The notes beneath the pieces are model-generated. The model had not been told where the DNA came from, searched no databases, and saw only the letters and a program-made list of their open reading frames with translations. 9,194 bases of DNA, from assembly GCA_038256525.1 (NCBI GenBank), contig JBBSKF010000139.1, positions 1 through 9,194 on the forward strand, given 5' to 3'. A program made the translations under genes and the position numbers. This stretch comes from SCTD01 sp038256525. Its GTDB lineage: Bacteria > Actinomycetota > Actinomycetes > Mycobacteriales > SCTD01. Shown one piece after another: positions 6,231 to 9,194 of this stretch; position 1 is the first letter of the stretch, and every line of letters starts with the position of its first letter.

Positions 6231-6601
6231 GCCTGGTCCTCGACGCCGGCGCGTTGATCGCGGTGGAGCAGGGCGACCGCGACACAGCAGCGGTCATCGA
6301 GGCGGCCCGCCAAGAGCAGCGCGTCGTGGTCGTGCCGGCGGGCGTGGTCGGCCAGGTGTGGAGAGGTGGCGGGCGGCAAGCACGATTGGCCCGGCTGCTC
6401 AACGCCCGCGGCGTCGTCGTGGAGCCACTGACCGACACCGGCGCTCGGGCCGCAGGGGTCCTGTGCGGCGCTACCGGGACGACGGATGTCGTTGACGCGT
6501 CCGTGGTGCTCGCGGCGCGCTGGCATCGCGCGACGGTCGTCAGCTCCGATCGGGGAGACCTCCAGGTCCTCGACCCGGGGATTGCGCTGGTGGACTGCTG
6601 A
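6227..6601 (+). CDS. VapC-like PIN-domain ribonuclease toxin
   Basis: PIN-domain toxin of 124 residues, the normal size for VapC; family members are Mg-dependent ribonucleases that cut tRNA or rRNA. The domain starts L-V-L-D6-A-G-A-L-I-A-V-E14, carries T-T-D87-V-V-D90-A-S-V-V-L-A-A and ends with V-V-S-S-D108-R-G-D111-L. The position that usually holds the second catalytic Glu reads V-V-G-Q43-V-W-R, a Gln, so either Glu14 takes part or activity differs; I recall Gln here in related actinobacterial proteins, but this could not be checked. The only suitable start is TTG at 6227, overlapping the antitoxin stop, with no ribosome site of its own beyond the antitoxin coding sequence. Confidence 0.88.
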   Translation: MSLVLDAGALIAVEQGDRDTAAVIEAARQEQRVVVVPAGVVGQVWRGGGRQARLARLLNARGVVVEPLTDTGARAAGVLCGATGTTDVVDASVVLAARWHRATVVSSDRGDLQVLDPGIALVDC

Positions 6602-6630
6602 ATCAGCTCACCCGGCCCGGCCCGTCCGGA

Positions 6631-6686
6631 CAAGATCTTCGGGGAGTTCACAGGGTGCCCACCCTGTGAACTCCCCGAAGATCTTG
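6631..6686. repeat. Perfect inverted repeat, 27-bp arms, 2-nt centre
   Basis: The arm 6631-6657 (begins CAAGATCTTCGGGG, ends CACAGGGTG) is the exact reverse complement of 6660-6686, with CC between. All 27 pairs match. It lies 29 nt after the toxin stop and 157 nt beyond the stop of the convergent phosphatase gene. As RNA it would form one very long hairpin from either strand, so it may act as a bidirectional terminator, although no T-run follows either arm. Length, perfection and the inner self-complementary AAGATCTT are also compatible with a dispersed palindromic repeat or a small mobile element. No second copy is present in the window. Confidence 0.9.
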
Positions 6687-6714
6687 CTGGACCGACCGCC
6701 CCGCCCTACCCCGC

Positions 6715-6754
6715 CCCCTCCCGGTGATCCACGCGGACCTTGGAGTGGGAGGGG
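6715..6754. repeat. Short inverted repeat, 8-bp GC arms
   Basis: CCCCTCCC (6715-6722) pairs with GGGAGGGG (6747-6754) around a 24-nt loop. It lies between the large palindrome and the stop of the phosphatase gene, so it could help end minus-strand transcription. With such GC content a chance match is quite possible. Nothing else was recognised between 6687 and 6843. Confidence 0.3.
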
Positions 6755-6843
6755 AGCACCTCGAAGTTCGCGCCAGGGGCAGTGCCCGTCACCAGTGGGA
6801 TTCACTGACGACGAAGGCAACTGGGCGCTCTGCTCACCTCGGT

Positions 6844-7281
6844 CTAGCCGGACGGAAAGCGAGCGACGTACCGGCGCTGCCACGGCGTCTCAACCGCGTG
6901 AGGCCGGTAGTGCCTCCGGACGAACGCGACCGCCTGCTCGGCGGGGACGCCATCGAGCACAGCGATGCACGCCAGTGCCGTACCGGTGCGGCCGCGGCCG
7001 CCGCCGCAGGCGATCTCCACCCGCTCCTGCTCGGCGCGGACCCACGCGTCACGCAGAGCCACTCCGGCGGCGAGTCGATCGCGGGGCAGCCAGAAGTCCG
7101 GCCACAAGACCCAGCGAGACTCCCAACCGACCGGGGGCGGCTTCCCACCGAGCAGGTACAGGGCGAAGGCCGGCGTCAGGCCCTCGGGCGCAGGGCGGCG
7201 CAGGGCTCGGCCCCGCAGCAGCCGGCCGGACGGCAGGCGCAGCACGCCAGGTGCAGACGGTTCCCACGCAACGCTCACCAT
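6844..7281 (-). CDS. Small cysteine phosphatase (protein-tyrosine-phosphatase-like)
   Basis: Protein of 145 residues with the cysteine-phosphatase loop C92-G-G-G-R-G-R98-T-G (CX5R), which forms the phosphocysteine intermediate, and W60-P-D62, matching the WPD loop that supplies the general acid. E-T-P-W-Q135-R-R-Y may be the Q-loop. The residue before Cys is Ala rather than the usual His, and the whole protein is shorter than most tyrosine phosphatases, so it is a compact actinobacterial variant. No signal or helices: cytoplasmic. The ATG at 7281 was chosen because the protein is colinear from there; the longer frame upstream overlaps the preceding gene. No clear ribosome site is present; only 7 nt separate it from the DUF1992 stop, so coupled translation is likely. 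Substrate unknown. Confidence 0.82.
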   Translation of the reverse strand: MVSVAWEPSAPGVLRLPSGRLLRGRALRRPAPEGLTPAFALYLLGGKPPPVGWESRWVLWPDFWLPRDRLAAGVALRDAWVRAEQERVEIACGGGRGRTGTALACIAVLDGVPAEQAVAFVRRHYRPHAVETPWQRRYVARFPSG

Positions 7282-7288
7282 CGCAAAA

Positions 7289-7777
7289 CTAGGTTCGCCG
7301 CACCCACCGGAGGCGGCTCCAGCGGCTGTGCGGCGCCTCGACACGGGCGGGCATCGGCGCTGGTGGGGCTGACCGCGCCGCCACCGCCTCCCGCCAGGCG
7401 CCGACGGCCGCCTCCACATCAACGAACCGGGTCCGCACCGGCGGTCCCACCTGTGGCCCGCGGCGGGCCGCGTCGATCCGCCCGTTGACGCCGGTGACGA
7501 TCCCCCGGACCCGCGCCTCCGACCGCTCCCGGGTCAGGCGCGCGGGGAGGTCTTCGACCTCCTTGGCGACGGCCAGCGAGGGTGGGAGCAGCGCGGTGAC
7601 GGGCAGGTCCTCGCGGCGGAGCTTCTCGCGCACCCACGCCAGCTCGTCGAAGGAGGCCGGCTGCAGCGGCTTTCCCGTGCCGGGCAGGTCATCGAAGGAT
7701 CCGCGCGCCCGCGCCTCACGCAGCTGACGCTCGACCCAGGACTCGAACGAGACACCGGCCGGCTTGCGCTCGGTCAC
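7289..7777 (-). CDS. DUF1992 (DnaJ-homolog subfamily C-type) domain protein
   Basis: Protein of 162 residues. The N-terminal part carries the DUF1992 pattern: F-E-S-W-V-E-R-Q-L-R-E-A (11-22), G-S-F-D-D-L-P-G-T-G-K-P-L (26-38) and a following basic helix region W-V-R-E-K-L-R-R-E-D-L-P-V (48-60). The family shares a domain with the DNAJC28 group but contains no J domain itself; function is unknown. The C-terminal third (about 104-162) is Pro/Ala/Arg-rich and looks less ordered. The GTG start overlaps the permease stop by four nt (GTGA), so translation is coupled to the exporter. Homologs often stand alone, hence its place behind a transporter may be just operon economy. Confidence 0.87.
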   Translation of the reverse strand: MTERKPAGVSFESWVERQLREARARGSFDDLPGTGKPLQPASFDELAWVREKLRREDLPVTALLPPSLAVAKEVEDLPARLTRERSEARVRGIVTGVNGRIDAARRGPQVGPPVRTRFVDVEAAVGAWREAVAARSAPPAPMPARVEAPHSRWSRLRWVRRT

Positions 7778-8619
7778 CTGCGGTAGAGCCGCGTGGTCAG
7801 CGGCGCGAAGATCCCCGTCAGCCCCACCGCGACGACCAGCACCACGACGATGTCGGTGCCGTCGGCGTTGCCCTCCATCAGCCCGCGGGAGGCTGTGGCG
7901 AGAATGGAGATCGGGTTGACCGCGACGAACGCCTCGAGCGGACCGGGGAGCGTCGTCGGGTCGACGAAGACGTTGGACAGGAACGTGAGCGGGAAGATGC
8001 CCATGAAGCCGGCGTTCATCACCGCGCTCGGCGTGCGCAGGAGCAGGCCCAGAGTCGAGAAGAACCACGACAGGCCGAAGGCGAACAGCACCACGAGTCC
8101 GAGCGCCGCGAGAACTCCGGTAAGACCCGCCCCCGGGCGGAAGCCCAGAGCGACACCCAGGACGATGATCACCGTGCCTGCGATCAGGTAGCGGACGGCG
8201 TCGCCCAGCATCGAACCGACGAGCGGGGCGGACTGCCAGACAGGCATCGAACGGAACCGGTCGACGACCCCTTTGGTGCGGTCGGTGTTCAGCGCGACGC
8301 CGGAGTAGACGGTGGTGAAAAGCACCGACATGACGAGGATCCCCGGCAGGATGTAGTCGAGGTACTCCCCCGTCGAGCCGGCGATCGCGCCACCGAACAG
8401 ATAGGTGAACATCAGCACGAACATCACCGGCGTAATGGTCACGTCGAGCAGCTGCTCCGGCACGTGCTTCACCTTGAGCATGCCGCGCCAGCCGAAGGTC
8501 AGCGCCGCAGAGACTGCGCTCGCCCGGGGCGGGCGTGAGGTGGAGGAGATGGCACGGCGTACGGCTGCCTGGTCGGCGACCGGCAGGGCGTCGAGCGACG
8601 ACACGGGGGCGGTGGTCAT
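7774..8619 (-). CDS. DrrB-type ABC-2 transporter permease
   Basis: Membrane subunit of an ABC exporter, 281 residues, the normal size for the DrrB family. After a cytoplasmic N-terminus (1-55) come about six helices: near 62-79, 88-109, 143-160, 166-188, 203-220 and 256-274. Family signatures visible include E-Q-L-L-D-V-T-I-T-P-V-M-F (55-67), Y-I-L-P-G-I-L-V (89-96), D-R-F-R-S-M-P (120-126), S-N-V-F-V (215-219) and V-N-P-I-S (234-238). The ATG at 8619 overlaps the ATPase stop (ATGA). DrrAB pairs export daunorubicin in producers, but most homologs handle unknown amphiphilic compounds or lipids; no biosynthetic genes in the window indicate the cargo. Confidence 0.92.
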   Translation of the reverse strand: MTTAPVSSLDALPVADQAAVRRAISSTSRPPRASAVSAALTFGWRGMLKVKHVPEQLLDVTITPVMFVLMFTYLFGGAIAGSTGEYLDYILPGILVMSVLFTTVYSGVALNTDRTKGVVDRFRSMPVWQSAPLVGSMLGDAVRYLIAGTVIIVLGVALGFRPGAGLTGVLAALGLVVLFAFGLSWFFSTLGLLLRTPSAVMNAGFMGIFPLTFLSNVFVDPTTLPGPLEAFVAVNPISILATASRGLMEGNADGTDIVVVLVVAVGLTGIFAPLTTRLYRR

Positions 8620-9194
8620 GAGGCGTCCTTCTCGGCGAGCGGGATCTGCTGGGTCGGCACGGTGTCGGCCGGATGGCCGGTGAGCGCGAGGAAGACCTCG
8701 TCGAGCGTCGGCTGATTGAGCGAGAAGTCGGCGATCCGGACGCCGGCAGCGGCCAGCTCGCCGACCGCGGCGGCAGCCCGGTCGGTGTCGGAGCAGGCCA
8801 CCGACAGCGCCGCCGGGTCGGGCTCGAGAGTGACGGCGCCGAGCTGCCGGCTCAGCACCTGCTCGGCCTCGGATCGCTGCTGCGGCAGGAGCAGCCGCAC
8901 CCGCAGGGCCGCTGAACCGACCGATGCCTTGAGCTGCGCCGGTGTGCCCTCGGCGATGACGCGACCCCGATCGATGACCGCGATGCCGTCGGCGAGCTGG
9001 TCGGCCTCCTCGAGGTACTGCGTGCAGAGCAGGATCGTCGTGCCCTCCGCGACCAGCGCGCGCACGATCTCCCACACCTGGTTGCGGGAGCGCGGGTCGA
9101 GCCCGGTCGTCGGCTCGTCGAGGAACATCAGCTCCGGCGTGACGACGATGCTCGCGGCGAGATCGAGCCGGCGCCGCATGCCCCCCGAGTAGCC
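8616..9194 (-). CDS. DrrA-type ABC transporter ATP-binding protein (5' end beyond window)
   Basis: C-terminal 192 residues of the nucleotide-binding subunit that powers the adjacent permease; the Walker A part is outside the window. The visible portion opens with the ABC signature G-Y-S-G-G-M-R-R-R-L-D-L-A, then Walker B L-M-F-L-D-E-P-T-T-G-L-D and the switch region L-L-C-T-Q-Y-L-E-E-A-D-Q-L-A-D. The switch position is Gln rather than the usual His, as in DrrA proteins. The C-terminal extension contains S-L-N-Q-P-T-L-D-E-V-F-L-A-L-T-G, the DrrA-family tail needed for contact with DrrB. The gene overlaps the permease by four nt and heads the minus-strand operon as far as can be seen. Its promoter is not in the window. 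Confidence 0.94.
   Translation of the reverse strand, partial: GYSGGMRRRLDLAASIVVTPELMFLDEPTTGLDPRSRNQVWEIVRALVAEGTTILLCTQYLEEADQLADGIAVIDRGRVIAEGTPAQLKASVGSAALRVRLLLPQQRSEAEQVLSRQLGAVTLEPDPAALSVACSDTDRAAAAVGELAAAGVRIADFSLNQPTLDEVFLALTGHPADTVPTQQIPLAEKDAS

Noticed and set aside
5966..6651. Minus-strand open frames across the toxin-antitoxin genes
   Set aside because: Their products are Arg/Ala/Pro/Ser-rich without motifs, while the plus strand shows a PIN domain and an antitoxin with coupled starts.
7282..7422. N-terminal extension of the small phosphatase to an ATG at 7422
   Set aside because: It would overlap the DUF1992 coding region over more than 130 nt; the ATG at 7281 gives a compact protein with normal operon spacing.
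8620..9075. Longer permease frame extending into the ATPase gene
   Set aside because: Residues before the ATG at 8619 are an Arg/Gly/Ala-rich shadow of the ATPase frame; the ATGA overlap and DrrB length fix the start at 8619.

Overview
The window is very GC-rich DNA with high-GC codon usage, GTG and TTG starts, tightly overlapping genes and actinobacterial protein families (PhoD with a twin-arginine signal, a trio of AIM24 paralogs, DrrA/DrrB-type transporter, PIN toxin). It is most likely the chromosome of a free-living actinomycete; genus cannot be fixed from the sequence. Nine complete genes and two genes cut by the window edges are supported. No rRNA, tRNA, CRISPR array or insertion sequence was seen.

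Left block (1-3625, minus strand): a GDPD/PI-PLC-like secreted phosphodiesterase (2643-3542) is followed by a large multipass membrane protein with a GT-C-like layout (985-2601) and then by a Tat-exported PhoD alkaline phosphatase (1-861, C-terminus beyond the window). Upstream of phoD lie four consecutive 11-nt direct repeats (932-975) that look like a PHO box, the binding site of the phosphate-starvation regulator PhoP. A shorter two-unit version (3603-3624) sits upstream of the phosphodiesterase, 17 nt from a good -10. The block therefore reads as a phosphate-scavenging locus: exported enzymes releasing phosphate from phosphodiesters and phosphomonoesters under PhoP control.

Middle block (3719-5766, plus strand): three AIM24-family (DUF124) paralogs in one operon with 10-nt gaps, divergent from the phosphodiesterase. 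Each has the family's beta-rich fold signatures and a VDP motif; the third is the divergent member with a Gln-rich tail. Their biochemical role is unknown.

A small accessory module follows (5973-6601, plus): an extended -10 promoter placed so that the transcript may be leaderless, a VapB-like antitoxin and a VapC-like PIN toxin that starts with TTG inside the antitoxin stop. About 30 nt after the toxin lies a perfect 27-bp-arm inverted repeat (6631-6686), the most striking non-coding object of the window, in the gap between convergent gene sets.

Right block (6844-9194, minus): a translationally overlapping set. A DrrA-type ABC ATPase (N-terminus beyond the window) overlaps a DrrB-type permease by ATGA, which overlaps a DUF1992 protein by GTGA, which is followed after 7 nt by a small cysteine phosphatase with CX5R and WPD motifs. 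The first two make a drug/lipid exporter; why the last two travel with it is unknown.
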